Notes: generated by a model not told the origin, from the sequence alone. Positions 47,253-57,593 are shown, counted from the first letter of the stretch. The stretch is DNA of 64,000 nt from Pseudomonas poae (GCA_028869255.1 CP110972.1:1555001-1619000), one strand, 5' to 3'. Numbers and translations: made by a program.

Positions 47253-48670
47253 TCAGGCTCCGGGTTGCCAGCCGCCGCCGAGCGCTGTCACCAGTCCCAC
47301 ACTCGCCTGCAATTGCCGCGTCTGCACGGCCTGCAAGGTCCTCTGCGCCTGCAACGCCGCCGTTTGCGCGGTCACCACATCCAGATAGCTCACGGCCCCT
47401 GCTTGATAACTGTTCATCGCCAATACCTGCGTATGTTCTGCCGCGTCCGCTGCCGCTTGTTCATCCTGGGCTTCTTGCTGCAAATCGCGTAGTTGCGCCA
47501 GGTTATCTTCCACCTCCCGCACCGCTTTCAGCACATGGCTGCGGTATTGCGCCGAGGCTTCTTCAAACTCGGCTTTGGCCTGGCGTTCATTGGCGCTCAG
47601 TCGGCCGCCGTCAAAGATCGGCAAATTGATCAGCGGCCCCAGCGCCCAATAGCGGTTGCCGGCGGACAGCAGATTGCCGACGCCTTGAGTCTGCCCACCT
47701 ATCAACCCGGTCAGACTGAAATCCGGATACCACGCGGCCTTGGCCACGCCGATATTCGCATTGGCCGCAAACACCCGCCGTTCCGCCGCCGCAATGTCCG
47801 GGCGACGTTGCAGCAGGTGGCTCGGCAGTTGCGATGGAATGCCCGGCAACGCTATCAGTTGCTGGCTTGGGGGCAGCGTGAAGTCGCTGGCTGCCACACC
47901 CACCAACTCGCCAATCGCATGCTCGGTGAGGTTGCGTTGCCCGTGCACTTCATCCCGCTGCGCCTTGGCTTCGGCCAGTTGGTTTTGCGCACGGGTCAGG
48001 TCGAGTTCGGATGCAATCTGGCCTTCGTAACGACTGCGCGTCAGTTGCAACGCTTGGCTGAAATCATCCAGTGAGCGGTCTAGAATCCGGCTCTGTGCGT
48101 CCAGCCCATTGAGCTGCACATACAAGGTCGCCAACTGATGCTGCAAGCTCAGACGTGCCACCCCCAGGTCATCTCCGGACGCTTGCGCCTGGGCATCGCC
48201 GGCCGCGACCTGGTTGCGGATTTTGCCCCATAGGTCCAGGTCGTAGCTCAACGAGAACCCTGCCGTGTTGCTGTTGTACACCGAGGGCTGCGTAGTGCCG
48301 CGCAGCGGCGTGAGTCGGATTGCCGCTGGCGCAACGGCTGTGCGCTGGCGGTAATCTGCGGGAATAACCCGGCGTGCAATTGGCTGGCATACGCCTGGGA
48401 TGCATCGAAGTGCGCCAGTGCCGCCGCCAGGTCCGGGTTGGCCTTGAGCAGTTGCTGTTGCAGGTCATTCAGGCGCGGATCGTTATAGAGCTTCCACCAC
48501 TGCGGTGCCAGCTGGTCGGACGGTTGCGCGCTGTGCCACGGGCCATCGCCAGTCTGTTCGCGGTAGCCCGCGGGCAGGTCAACCGACGGCACCTTGTAGG
48601 TCGGCGCCATCGAGCAACCCTGCAGGGCCAGCAGCATCAGCGCCGCGAGCGGTTTAAGCCTTGGGCGCAT
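47253..48670 (-). CDS. RND efflux outer-membrane factor (OprM/NodT family lipoprotein), frameshifted
   Basis: TolC-like channel, 472 residues when repaired. A lipoprotein signal MRPRLKPLAALMLLALQGCS gives the acylated Cys. Characteristic OMF stretches are APQWWKLYNDPRLNDLQQQLL, FSLSYDLDLWGKIRNQVAAG, RRPDIAAAERRVFAANANIGVAKAAWYPDFSL overall, and NSYQAGAVSYLDVVTAQ. The frame breaks near 48307-48312; one added base restores DSRPLRGTTQPSVYNSNTAGF. It overlaps the adaptor gene by 17 bases and is the last gene of the operon. Confidence 0.85.
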
Positions 48671-49820
48671 GCGCACCTCCGGCGGCGGCCAGTTGTACCG
48701 GGTCGCCTTCGCGCAGGGCATCGGGCGGGTTGTCGACCACACGGTCGGCGGGTTTCAGGCCCTGGTCGATCACCAGGCGTTCGCCCAGGTCGAGGCCGAT
48801 ATGGATGTCTTGCAGGTGCACATGGTTCTGCGCATCCAGCACCGCGACCTGGGTGCCCTGGGCACGGAAGATCAGCGCGCTGGCCGGGATGCTCACGCCG
48901 TGGGTGTCGGCCGGAATCGGCAGGGTGGCTTCGGCGTAATCACCGGGCAGCAATTCGCCGTTGGGGTTGTCCGCGACAAACTGCGCGAGCAGCGTGCCGG
49001 AGCGGCGGTCGATGGCGGTGGAGTCGCCGATCAGGCGTGCCTTGAAGTGCTCGCCGGGGTGCTCGGGCACCGTCAGCTCGGCTTCAAGCCCTGGGTGAAT
49101 CACCGAGGCGTAGTTCTGCGGCACCGGCACATACAGGCGCAATTGGTGGGTGTCGGCGATGTTGAACAGCTCCGGGTCGCTGTCGGTATCGGCCTTGATC
49201 AACTGGCCGATATCGGTGTTGCGTGCGGTGATGGTGCCGGCGAACGGTGCGCGCAGGGTCTTGTAGCTTTCCAATGCCGAGAGCCGCGCATAGTCAGCGG
49301 CGGCTGCCTCGGCGTTGGCTTTGGCGGCGGCTGCGTTGGAGGTTTTTTCATCGGCTTCCTGACGCGACACCGAGTGGCTGGCCAACAGGTTTTGCCAACG
49401 CGTGGCGGTGGTTTCGGCCAGGCGTGCATTCGCCTGTTCCTGGATCAGGCGGGCGTGGGTTTGCGCCACTTGCTGGTCGAGGTCCGGGCTGTCGATTTCG
49501 GCGAGGATTTGCCCGGCCTTGACCTGGCTGCCGATGTCGACTTTCCAGTCTTTCAGGTAGCCGCTGACCCGGGCGTGGATCGGCGCCTTGCTCCAGGCTT
49601 CGAGGTGCGCGGGCAGGCGCAGGGTGTCGCCGGCTGCGTTCTGCTTGGGTTGGAACACCATCACTTGTGCGATGGCGGCGGTTTCGGTCCAGGCGGTGAC
49701 CGATTGTTCGTGCATCGTACGGGCGTGCAGGCCGTTGGCGACCAACAGGGCGGCCAGGGTCAGGCCGCCGACACCCATGAGCATCAGACGCTTGCGCGAG
49801 GGTTTGTGATCAGACGACAT
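48654..49820 (-). CDS. RND efflux periplasmic adaptor (HlyD/AcrA family)
   Basis: 388-residue membrane-fusion protein. It has an N-terminal membrane segment (LMLMGVGGLTLAALLVANGL), the lipoyl half with VSGYLKDWKVDIGSQVKAGQ, a helical hairpin and LRAPFAGTITARNTDIGQL. ATG 49820 lies 11 bases inside the RND gene end, and the stop overlaps the outer-membrane factor start, so all three genes are translationally coupled. Adaptors of this length couple RND pumps for drugs or organic compounds; no metal-binding motifs are seen. Confidence 0.9.
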   Translation of the reverse strand: MSSDHKPSRKRLMLMGVGGLTLAALLVANGLHARTMHEQSVTAWTETAAIAQVMVFQPKQNAAGDTLRLPAHLEAWSKAPIHARVSGYLKDWKVDIGSQVKAGQILAEIDSPDLDQQVAQTHARLIQEQANARLAETTATRWQNLLASHSVSRQEADEKTSNAAAAKANAEAAAADYARLSALESYKTLRAPFAGTITARNTDIGQLIKADTDSDPELFNIADTHQLRLYVPVPQNYASVIHPGLEAELTVPEHPGEHFKARLIGDSTAIDRRSGTLLAQFVADNPNGELLPGDYAEATLPIPADTHGVSIPASALIFRAQGTQVAVLDAQNHVHLQDIHIGLDLGERLVIDQGLKPADRVVDNPPDALREGDPVQLAAAGGAHAPKA

Positions 49821-52800
49821 GTGGGGTTTCTCCAACTGCAGCGCGATTAGGGTGACGGCCGTGGACCAGGCTGAAGACCACGGGAACAAACAACAAAGTG
49901 GCGAGGGTGGCGAAGATCAAACCGCCAATGACGGCCCGGCCGAGCGGGGCGTTCTGCTCCTCGGAAATCGCCAGCGGCAACATGCCGATGATCATCGCCA
50001 GGGCAGTCATGCACACCGGGCGGAAACGCGTGTAGCCGGCCTCCATGGCAGCCTTCAAGGCGTCGCCATGTTCAGCCAGGCGTTCCCGACAGAAGCTCAC
50101 CACCAGGATCGAGTTGGCGGTGGCCACGCCCATGCACAAAATGGCTCCGGTCAACGCCGGCACCGACAGCGAGGTGCCGCTGAGGAACAGCATCCACACG
50201 ATCCCTGCCAGCGCCGCCGGCAGGGCGGTGATGATCACAAACGGGTCGGCCCACGACTGGAAGTTGACCACGATCAGCAGGTAGATCAGCACCACGGCGC
50301 CGAGCAAGCCGAAGCTCAAGCCGCTGAAGGCTTCATGCAACGCATCGATCTGCCCGTGCAGGCTGATCACTGCGCCTTTGGGGCGCATGGACGCCGTGTC
50401 ATCCAGCACTTTTTGCACATCGCGGGCCACGCCGCCGAGGTCGCGGCCCTGCACGTTGGCGTACAGGTCCAGGGTCGGTTCGATGTTGTAGTGGGTCACC
50501 ACCGCCGGGCTTTGCACGCGGGAGATACTCGCTACGCCGCCGAGGATCTGCGACTGCCCATCGGCACCGGTTACCGGCAAGGCTTCCAGCGACGGCAAGC
50601 TGTCGAGGCGGTATTGCGGCGTTGCCGCGACGATGGAGTACGACACGCCGTTGGCCGGGTTAAGCCAGAAGGTCGGTGCAGTCTGCGAGCTGCCGGCGAG
50701 CGAGGCGACCATGCTGTTGGTCACATCCTTTTCGGTGATGCCCAGGCCATTGGCGCGCATGCGGTCAACATTCACCTGCAGTGACGGGTAGCCGGTGGAT
50801 TGCTGGATGCGCAGGTCGGCGATGCCCGGTATGTGTTGCAGGCGGCGCTCCAGCTCGATGGCGTAGGCGCGGTTTTCTTCGTCGCTGCGCCCGGAGATCT
50901 TCACGTCCAGTGGGGCGGGCGCGCCGAAGTTGAGGATCTGGCTGCTGATATCGGCGGGCAGGAACGCAAAGTGGCTGCCGGGGAAACTTTGCGGCAAGGT
51001 TTCGCGCAGTTTTTTCACGTAGTCGGCAGTCGGTGCGTGGTCCTTTTTCAGGGTGACCTGAATGTCGCCATCCTGCGGGCCGATGGTGCCGCTGCTGCTG
51101 TAGGCCATGTCGATGCCGCTGAGCGGAATACCGATGTTGTCGACGATGGTGTCGAGCTCTTCGGCCGGGATTACTTCGCGGATCCGCGCTTCAATCCGGT
51201 CGAAGGCGGCGGCGCTTTCTTCAATCCGCGTGCCCAGCGGCAAGCGCACGTGAAGGGCGAGGGCGCCGGCGTCGGTGGCCGGGAAAAATCCTGGCCCAGG
51301 CTTGGCAACAGCAGGAACGAGGCAATCACGCAGGCCAGGAAGCCGACGATAAAGCGCTTGCGAGCGCCCAGCGCCAATATCAGCAGGCCATGGTAAGTGT
51401 CGCGGATGTTCGAGAAGTGCCGCTCGAACCCTTGCTGAAAATTCAGCACCGCTTGCAGTGCGCGATTGCGTGGTTTTTTGTGCTGCTCGCCTTCGTGATG
51501 GTTGATGAACTGATCTTCCGGGTGGTGCCCCGCGCCTTGCTCCGGTGTGTGCGGTTTGAGCAGGAACATTGCCAGGGTCGGCACCAGCGTCCGCGAGAGG
51601 ATAAACGAGCTGGCCATGGCGAAAATCACCGCCAGCGCCATCGGCCGGAACAGGTAGCCGGCGATGCCTTGCAGCAGGAACATCGGCACAAACACGATGC
51701 AAATGCACAGCAGCGAAACGAACGCCGGGCCGACGATTTGCGCGGCGCCGTCGAGGATCGCGGTCTTCACCGCCTTGCCCTGCTCCAGGTGCCAGTTGAT
51801 GTTTTCGATGGTCACCGTGGCGTCGTCCACCAGAATCCCCACCGCCAATGCCAGCCCGCCAAGGGTCATCACATTGAGGGTTTGCCCGGTGGCCGCCAGC
51901 AGCGCAATGGCCGACAGCACCGCCAGCGGAATCGAGGCGGCGATGATCAGCGTCGAACGCCAGCTGCCGAGGAACAGCAGGATCATCGCACTGGTCAGCA
52001 GCGCGGCGATGATGCCTTCCTGGGCCACGCTGCCTACCGATTGTTTGACGAACACCGAGGCGTCCCCCAGCAGCGAAGTTTTCAGCGACGGCGGTAGGGT
52101 TTCATTGATGCGCGGCAGCATCTGGCGGATGCCGTCGATGATCGACAGGGTGGAAATGCTGCCGTTTTTCAACGCCGGCATCAGCACCGCACGGTGGCCG
52201 TCGACGCGCACGATGTTGGTCTGCGGCGGCGAACCGTCACGCACGTGGGCCACTTGGCCGATGGTGATGATTGCGCCGTCGACGGTCTTGATCGGCAGGT
52301 CGTTGAGCTCGTCAATCGCCTTGGGGCTGTTGTTGAGCAGGATCGTGTATTCGTCCGGGCCGAGTTTGGCGGTGCCCACCGGGATGATCTGGTTCTGCAG
52401 CGCCAGGGCATTGCCCACGTCCTGCGCCGACAAGCCTTTGGCGGCCAGCGCCTGGGGGTCGAGGTCGAGTGTGATCTGGCGTTGCTTGCCGCCCATTGGC
52501 GTGGGCATGGCCAGGCCGGGCAGGGCGCTCAAGGGCAGGCGGATATTGTTCTGCACCAGGTCGCGGATTTTCGCTTCCGAGAGGCTGGGGCTGGAGAACG
52601 CCAGCTGCAGAATCGGTACCGTGGAGGCGCTGTAGTTGAGGATCAGCGGCGGCGTGATGCCCGGTGGCATCTGCTTGAGCACGGTTTGTGAAACCGCCGT
52701 CACTTGGGCGTTGGCGGTGCGGATATCCACGCCGGGCTGGAAGAAGATTTTCACGATGCCCATGCCGGGCAGCGATTGCGACTCGATGTGTTCGATGTCG

Positions 52801-53030
52801 TTGACGGTGGTGCTCAAGGAACGTTCGTAGGTGTAGATCACCCGACCCGCCATGGCATCCGGTGACAGCCCGTTGTACTGCCACACCACGGCGACGACGG
52901 GGATGCCGATATCAGGGAAAACATCCGTAGGGGTTCGCAGGGCCGCCATCGGCCCGATGATGCAGATAAATATAGCCAACACGATAAACGTGTACGGCTT
53001 TTGCAGTGCGGTCTTTACCAGCCCGAGCAT
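49810..53030 (-). CDS. RND-family efflux inner-membrane transporter (AcrB/MexF superfamily), frameshifted
   Basis: Proton-driven pump, 1,073 residues when repaired. The N-terminal half has LQKPYTFIVLAIFICIIGPM, the porter domains and the TM4 motif GILVDDATVTIENINWHLEQG with the paired aspartates. The second half contains GAILCMGVATANSILVVSF and PVCMTALAMIIGMLPLA. The frame breaks in the five A at 51284-51288; a sixth gives SLGQDFFPATDAGALALHVRLPLG. It has acidic TM4 residues of drug-type pumps rather than the CzcA heavy-metal pattern, and I leave substrate open. First gene of the operon. Confidence 0.87.
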
Positions 53031-53245
53031 GCGTGAACCTCCCAAGGAGCATAGTTGCAAACCCCGGCAGTCTTGCCCGACCCACCTAACACGCACCTTT
53101 CAGCCAGGTGAAGGAACATTTAGGTAAGGGCTGAAGATCGTTTCATATGTATTCATTTGTTCTACAAAGGGCCGCTCTCCAAGCTTGTCACCCATCGGAC
53201 CCGACACATTTCAGATCCGCACATTGTTCATTTTGGAGCCCTGCC

Positions 53246-53656
53246 ATGTCACTTAAACCTCTGTTGTTGATTCCCGCCCTCGGTGCAGTTTTGCTGTTGT
53301 CGGCCTGCGCCGGCCCGATCCCCAAGGCGGACCCCAGCGAAGCGTGGATTGGTTTGAAGGAGGAAGCGCCGAATGACCTGATGGCCGAGCGCGTGGACGG
53401 CAAGCGTGTGGATGACGGGCGTTTTTTTGAAGTGGCCCCAGGCGACCATCGCCTCGACGTGACGCTCTTTGAGGAAGAGCCGGGCGATGACAACCAGCAG
53501 GACTGCCAGGGGCGGGTCGAGTACAAACACTTTCAGGCGGGTGAGCACTACACCCTGACTGAATCGAGCCTGGGCACCACCGTGCGCGCCGTCCTCAAGG
53601 ACGGCCACGGCAAGGAAGTCGCAGCCACTCAAGACTTCAATTGCATGCCTGGTTAG
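53246..53656 (+). CDS. Hypothetical lipoprotein
   Basis: 136-residue protein with a clear lipoprotein signal: MSLKPLLLIPALGAVLLLSA then Cys. The mature part has FFEVAPGDHRLDVTLFEEEPGDDNQQDCQGRVEY and CMPG at the end, resembling a small periplasmic beta domain with two further cysteines (in QQDCQG and FNCMPG) that could form a disulfide. The ATG at 53246 follows TTTTGGAG; the longer frame from 53147 lacks support. Its stop overlaps the convergent small gene by a few bases. Function unknown. Confidence 0.8.
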   Translation: MSLKPLLLIPALGAVLLLSACAGPIPKADPSEAWIGLKEEAPNDLMAERVDGKRVDDGRFFEVAPGDHRLDVTLFEEEPGDDNQQDCQGRVEYKHFQAGEHYTLTESSLGTTVRAVLKDGHGKEVAATQDFNCMPG

Positions 53657-53813
53657 GCGTGGCCTACCGCCGCCTTATGGCGCTTGGCGGGGGCCGCGGG
53701 TTTGACGTGGGGGTGATGGTGCCGACGGGTGATGCGCAGCACCCCCACAACATGGCGCCGGCTACCGCCAGCCAACCGCAGATCAACAGGAAAATCGTCG
53801 TTGCAAGGCTCAT
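53653..53813 (-). CDS. Small single-span membrane protein, apparently frameshifted
   Basis: 53 residues when repaired: MSLATTIFLLICGWLAVAGA forms one hydrophobic helix, then MLWGVLRITRRHHHPHVKPA and a basic, histidine-rich tail. The start has an excellent ribosome site AAAGGAGG seven bases upstream. The frame breaks in the run of five C at 53742-53746 (G on the coding strand); a sixth base joins helix and tail. I do not recognise the family. The strong ribosome site and sensible joined product are the grounds for calling it. Confidence 0.5.
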
Positions 53814-54023
53814 TCGGGCCTCCTTTCGCCCCGCAGGGGCACACACAGTCTTCTCAATGGACAGTCTAGCTACCAGACGGTTGCCTGCTATTGACCAATG
53901 GTCGTGTCTGTCCAACTTGTTTGCTCTAACCACGGCGCTTTACTGGCACTGCGGGCTATACCCGCGTGCCGGAGCGCCCTATGATCAGGGCCCTTACCGG
54001 CAGTTGATCAAGAGAGTAAAAAA

Positions 54024-54686
54024 TTGCGGTTACGGTCGAACATTCAAACCTCCTTGTTACTGGCCTGCGCTTTAGGGCTTGCGGCCTGTTCCGGGTCCCC
54101 GTCGAAACTGGCGGGCCTGCCTGAGCGTGTCGAGCTCAATGGCGTGCCGACCTTTCGCAGCGAGGCATATCAAAGCGGCCCTTCGGCTTTGGCCAGCATG
54201 CTGTCGCAACAAGGCATTGTCATGACACCAGGCCTGTTGGATAAGCCGCTGCACTTGCCGGGCGGTGAAGCCGACCTTGAGCGCAACATGCAGGTGCTGG
54301 CGCGTGAGTACGGGCTGATGGTGTACCCATTGGACGCGAGGCTGACGGCGGTGCTGGCCCAGGTGGCGGCGGGTTACCCGGTGATGGCGCGGCTCGGCGG
54401 CGGGCTGTGGTCGCAGGCGCGTTATGTGGTCGTGGTGGGGTTCAATCAGCAGAAGAGCACGATTCTATTGCGCTCCGGCATGGACCGGCGGCTGTTGATG
54501 AGCTTCAGCGACTTTGAGTCGAAGTGGAAAAGCGCCGGGAGTTGGGCAATCCTCACCCAACGCCCGAGCCAGTTGCCGGCCAGTGTGGACGCGCAACGCT
54601 GGCGGGATGCGGCCAGTGCGACGGCTCAGGCCGGGCAGGAGCGGGCGGCGGCGCAGGCACTCAAGGTGCTGGCGGAAAGCAAGTAA
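54024..54686 (+). CDS. C39-peptidase-like lipoprotein with substituted catalytic residues
   Basis: 220-residue lipoprotein (TTG start after AGAGAG; lipobox GLAAC, Cys22). The fold-level pattern of C39 papain-like proteases is visible: FRSEAYQSGPSALASMLSQQG where active members have QCGP, and SQARYVVVVGFNQQKSTILLRSG where they have HYVVVVG. The nucleophile position is therefore Ser51 and the histidine position Arg133. The rest, including the C-terminal alanine-rich helix, is unremarkable. It is likely an inactive, binding-type homologue. Two genes to its right encode pbpG and folD. Confidence 0.75.
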   Translation: MRLRSNIQTSLLLACALGLAACSGSPSKLAGLPERVELNGVPTFRSEAYQSGPSALASMLSQQGIVMTPGLLDKPLHLPGGEADLERNMQVLAREYGLMVYPLDARLTAVLAQVAAGYPVMARLGGGLWSQARYVVVVGFNQQKSTILLRSGMDRRLLMSFSDFESKWKSAGSWAILTQRPSQLPASVDAQRWRDAASATAQAGQERAAAQALKVLAESK

Positions 54687-54702
54687 GCGTCGAAGATCCA
54701 AA

Positions 54703-54790
54703 TGTGGGAGGGGCTTGCTCCCGAATGCAGAGTGTCAGTCAGCCGATATACCGACTGAACCACCGCATTCGGGAGCAAGCCCCTCCCACA
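54703..54790. repeat. REPIN (subtype GGAGGGGCTTGCTCCCGAA)
   Basis: Inverted pair between the convergent C39-like and pbpG genes. Confidence 0.9.
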
Positions 54791-54807
54791 TTGGATCGGT
54801 GTGTTAT

Positions 54808-55731
54808 TCAGCGGCGGACTTCAGCTGCGTTCGGCCGATTTTTCAGGTTTTTGTCGGCCTTGTAGCGCAGCGCTACGTCGGGCACCGAGCCGCTTTTGCC
54901 GGTCTCGACCCAGTTGCGAATGCGGCTGGCATCGGCAAAGTGGGTAAATTTACCGAAAGCATCCAGGATCACCAGCGACACCGGGCGGTTACCCATGCTG
55001 GTGACCAGCACCAGACAGTGGCCGGCCTGGTTGGTGAAGCCGGTCTTGGTCAACTTGATATCCCAGTTGGCGCGGTTGATCAGGTGGTCGGTGTTGGAAA
55101 AACCCAGGGTGTAGTTGGGCTTGCGGAACGAAACGGTTTTTTCCTTGGTGGTGCTCAATTGGCTGAGCATTGGAAACTTGCGCGCATAAGCCAGCAGCTT
55201 GCTCAGGTCGCGGGCGGTCGACACGTTATGGATCGACAAGCCGGTGGGCTCTACATAATGCGTGCTGGTCATGCCCAGGGCTTTGGCCTTGGCGTTCATC
55301 GCCGCGATAAACGCCGCATAGCCACCCGGATAGTGGTGCGCCAGGCTCGCGGCGGCACGGTTCTCGGAGGACATCAGCGCGATCAGCAGCATTTCTTTAC
55401 GCGGCATCTGGCTGCCGATCTTCACGCGGGAGAACACACCTTTCATCTCCGGTGTGTCGGTGATGTTGATGTCGATGTATTCATCCATGTTCTGCTTGGC
55501 TTCAAGCACGATCAGGCCGGTCATCAATTTGCTTACCGAAGCGATGGGCACCACCACGTCGGGGTTGCTGGAATAGATGACCTTGTTGGTCTGCAAATCC
55601 ACCAACATGGCGCTGCCGGAAGCGATTTGCAATTTGGAGGTGTCACGCGGGGCCTGGGTGGTTTCGGCGGCGTGCGCAAAGGTGCCTGTAAAAGCAAAAA
55701 ATAGGCTGACAATAGAAAGACGAATTTTCAC
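54808..55731 (-). CDS. pbpG: D-alanyl-D-alanine endopeptidase (penicillin-binding protein 7/8)
   Basis: 307-residue periplasmic low-molecular-weight PBP that cleaves peptidoglycan cross-links. The signal peptide [20 protein letters not shown] ends near AHA. The SxxK box is SVSK (Ser65, Lys68), SxN is SSEN, and KTG is in [13 protein letters not shown]. Length agrees with PBP7. It is transcribed towards the C39-like gene, with a REPIN between. No membrane anchor at the C-terminus. Confidence 0.93.
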   Translation of the reverse strand: MKIRLSIVSLFFAFTGTFAHAAETTQAPRDTSKLQIASGSAMLVDLQTNKVIYSSNPDVVVPIASVSKLMTGLIVLEAKQNMDEYIDINITDTPEMKGVFSRVKIGSQMPRKEMLLIALMSSENRAAASLAHHYPGGYAAFIAAMNAKAKALGMTSTHYVEPTGLSIHNVSTARDLSKLLAYARKFPMLSQLSTTKEKTVSFRKPNYTLGFSNTDHLINRANWDIKLTKTGFTNQAGHCLVLVTSMGNRPVSLVILDAFGKFTHFADASRIRNWVETGKSGSVPDVALRYKADKNLKNRPNAAEVRR

Positions 55732-55897
55732 GCGGATGAACTCGCTAAAAAAGTAAGGAATTACCGTTTGGGAACGGGTTTTTGATAAATGCCGTTACAT
55801 TTTAGGAGTATGGATGAAGAACTGTCGAATGTTCTTCTAGAACCAGACGAAAGTGCTTAAAAACTAAGAAAAAACAGGTTTTATCGCGGGCAATAAA

Positions 55898-55921
55898 AAG
55901 CCCTGCTATAAGGCAGGGCTT
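55898..55921 (-). terminator. Rho-independent terminator of folD
   Basis: The stem AAGCCCTGC / GCAGGGCTT has a six-base loop. On the minus strand it is followed by TTTTATTG. It lies 18 bases beyond the folD stop. Confidence 0.85.
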
Positions 55922-55939
55922 CTTAAGTACGCCTGGTTA

Positions 55940-56794
55940 TTAACCGTGCAGGGTTTCTGCTGCGTACAGTGTGTTTTCCAACAAGCAGGCGCGGGTCATC
56001 GGGCCGACGCCGCCGGGCACCGGAGTAATCCATCCGGCGCGGGGCAGGGCGGTTTCGTACACCACGTCGCCGACCAGCTTGCCGTCTTCCTGGCGGTTGA
56101 TGCCGACGTCGATAACGATCGCGCCTTCCTTGATCCATTCACCTTTGACCAAGCCCGGCTTGCCGGCGGCGACGACTACCAGATCGGCGCGGCCGACGTG
56201 GCCGGCAAGGTCCTTGGTGAAGCGGTGCGTGACGGTCACGGTGCAGCCGGCCAGCAGCAGCTCCATGGCCATCGGGCGACCGACGATGTTGGAGGCGCCG
56301 ACGATGACCGCATCCAGGCCATACAGGTCGACACCGGTGCTTTCCAGCAGGGTCATGATGCCTTTCGGGGTGCAGGGGCGCAGCAATGGAATGCGCTGCG
56401 CCAGGCGGCCGACGTTATACGGGTGGAAACCGTCGACGTCTTTGTCCGGGCGGATGCGCTCCAGCAGTTTGGAGGCGTCCAGGTGCTCGGGCAGCGGCAA
56501 TTGCAGCAGGATGCCGTCGATGGCCGGATCGTCGTTGAGGCCGTCAATCAGGTCGGTGAGGGCCTGCTGGGGGGTGTCGGAAGGCAAGTCGTAGGCTTTG
56601 GAAATAAAGCCGACCTCTTCACAGTCTTTACGCTTGTGCGAGACATAAACCTGAGAGGCAGGATCGCTGCCGACCAGGATCACCGCGAGACCCGGCGTGC
56701 GCAGGCCTTGCTGGCTGCGCTCGGTAACTCGTTTGGCGATCTGCTGGCGCAGGCTGGCGGCGATTGATTTGCCGTCGATAAGTTGTGCAGTCAT
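55940..56794 (-). CDS. folD: Bifunctional methylenetetrahydrofolate dehydrogenase/methenyltetrahydrofolate cyclohydrolase
   Basis: 284-residue NADP-dependent enzyme of one-carbon metabolism. Conserved regions are the catalytic lysine in [61 protein letters not shown] and the C-terminal [18 protein letters not shown]. It is complete and has its own terminator. Upstream on the other strand lies the tRNA cluster, as is usual in Pseudomonas. Confidence 0.97.
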   Translation of the reverse strand: MTAQLIDGKSIAASLRQQIAKRVTERSQQGLRTPGLAVILVGSDPASQVYVSHKRKDCEEVGFISKAYDLPSDTPQQALTDLIDGLNDDPAIDGILLQLPLPEHLDASKLLERIRPDKDVDGFHPYNVGRLAQRIPLLRPCTPKGIMTLLESTGVDLYGLDAVIVGASNIVGRPMAMELLLAGCTVTVTHRFTKDLAGHVGRADLVVVAAGKPGLVKGEWIKEGAIVIDVGINRQEDGKLVGDVVYETALPRAGWITPVPGGVGPMTRACLLENTLYAAETLHG

Positions 56795-56926
56795 TACGCG
56801 TGATTAACCATCGAGAGGGGGAAGAAAAGTGCGCGCATTCTCGCACGCCAAGGCGTGAGGGCAAAGGCGCTTGGTCTGCAAATTGGCCTAACCCCTTAAA
56901 TAAAATGAATTTTTTTCAAAAAAGAT

Positions 56927-56953
56927 TTGACGGGTTTCCGGGGCATCTATACT
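56927..56953 (+). promoter_or_regulatory. Promoter of the tRNA cluster
   Basis: TTGACG (56927-56932) and TATACT (56948-56953) resemble sigma-70 elements with a short 15-base spacer, followed by GC-rich initial sequence. The first tRNA begins about 120 bases downstream. Confidence 0.55.
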
Positions 56954-57073
56954 ATTCGTCGCACTTGTCGGGCACAGCCTAGCACTGGTTAAGAAGGTCG
57001 AGCAGAATAGATGGTTGTTCTGCAAGGCTGGAAGCACTTAGTTTGTAATCCTCCAAGAGTACAGATTAATAAG

Positions 57074-57150
57074 GCGCCCGTAGCTCAGCTGGATAGAGCA
57101 TCCGCCTTCTAAGCGGATGGTCGCAGGTTCGAGTCCTGCCGGGTGCGCCA
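57074..57150 (+). tRNA. tRNA-Arg (anticodon TCT)
   Basis: Full cloverleaf of 77 bases; the acceptor stem GCGCCCG pairs with CGGGTGC, the anticodon loop is CTTCTAA, the T-loop is GGTTCGAGTCC, and CCA is encoded. Confidence 0.95.
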
Positions 57151-57182
57151 TTAGGCAGCTTTGGCACAAGTAGCGCTATATG

Positions 57183-57258
57183 GTGGGCGTAGCTCAGTTG
57201 GTAGAGCACGGGATTGTGACTCCCGTTGTCGAGGGTTCGATCCCCTTCGTCCACCCCA
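57183..57258 (+). tRNA. tRNA-His (anticodon GTG), copy 1
   Basis: 76 bases with encoded CCA. The acceptor stem GTGGGCG pairs with CGTCCAC, the anticodon loop is TTGTGAC, and an extra G (57182) stands at position -1 as required for tRNA-His. Confidence 0.95.
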
Positions 57259-57265
57259 TATTTTG

Positions 57266-57296
57266 AAAGGCGCCAGATTAATCATCTGGCGCCTTT
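57266..57296 (+). terminator. Terminator-like hairpin after tRNA-His copy 1
   Basis: AAAGGCGCCAGAT / ATCTGGCGCCTTT stem with TAATC loop, then TTTGCTT. It lies inside the tRNA cluster. Confidence 0.7.
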
Positions 57297-57313
57297 GCTT
57301 AAGAGCTTCAAGC

Positions 57314-57398
57314 GCGGATGTGGTGGAATTGGTAGACACACTGGATTTAGGTTCCAGCGCCGCGAGGCGTAAGAGTTCGAGTCTCTTCATCCGCACCA
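57314..57398 (+). tRNA. tRNA-Leu (anticodon TAG)
   Basis: 85 bases with long variable arm. The acceptor stem GCGGATG pairs with CATCCGC, the anticodon loop is ATTTAGG, and CCA is encoded. Confidence 0.95.
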
Positions 57399-57475
57399 AT
57401 TAATGCTTTGCTCCGCCGTCAGGCGAGGCAAGGTTAAACAAAGAAGATGTTCGGGTTCTTTGTTAATGCAATATG

Positions 57476-57551
57476 GTGGGCGTAGCTCAGTTGGTAGAGC
57501 ACGGGATTGTGACTCCCGTTGTCGAGGGTTCGATCCCCTTCGTCCACCCCA
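57476..57551 (+). tRNA. tRNA-His (anticodon GTG), copy 2
   Basis: Identical in sequence to copy 1, and its immediate flanks (ATATG before, CCCCATATT after) are shared, which indicates a recent or conserved duplication. Confidence 0.95.
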
Positions 57552-57558
57552 TATTCAG

Positions 57559-57593
57559 AAAAAGCGCCAGATCAGTGATCTGGCGCTTTTTTT
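57559..57593 (+). terminator. Terminator after tRNA-His copy 2
   Basis: AAAAAGCGCCAGATCA / TGATCTGGCGCTTTTTTT, a long stem with one-base centre G and a T run; it is the end of the tRNA operon. Confidence 0.85.

Noticed and set aside
57074..57551. tRNA cluster as an integration site for a genomic island
   Set aside because: No integrase, direct repeat of a tRNA end or foreign cargo lies beside it; the order folD-tRNA-tig is ordinary for Pseudomonas.
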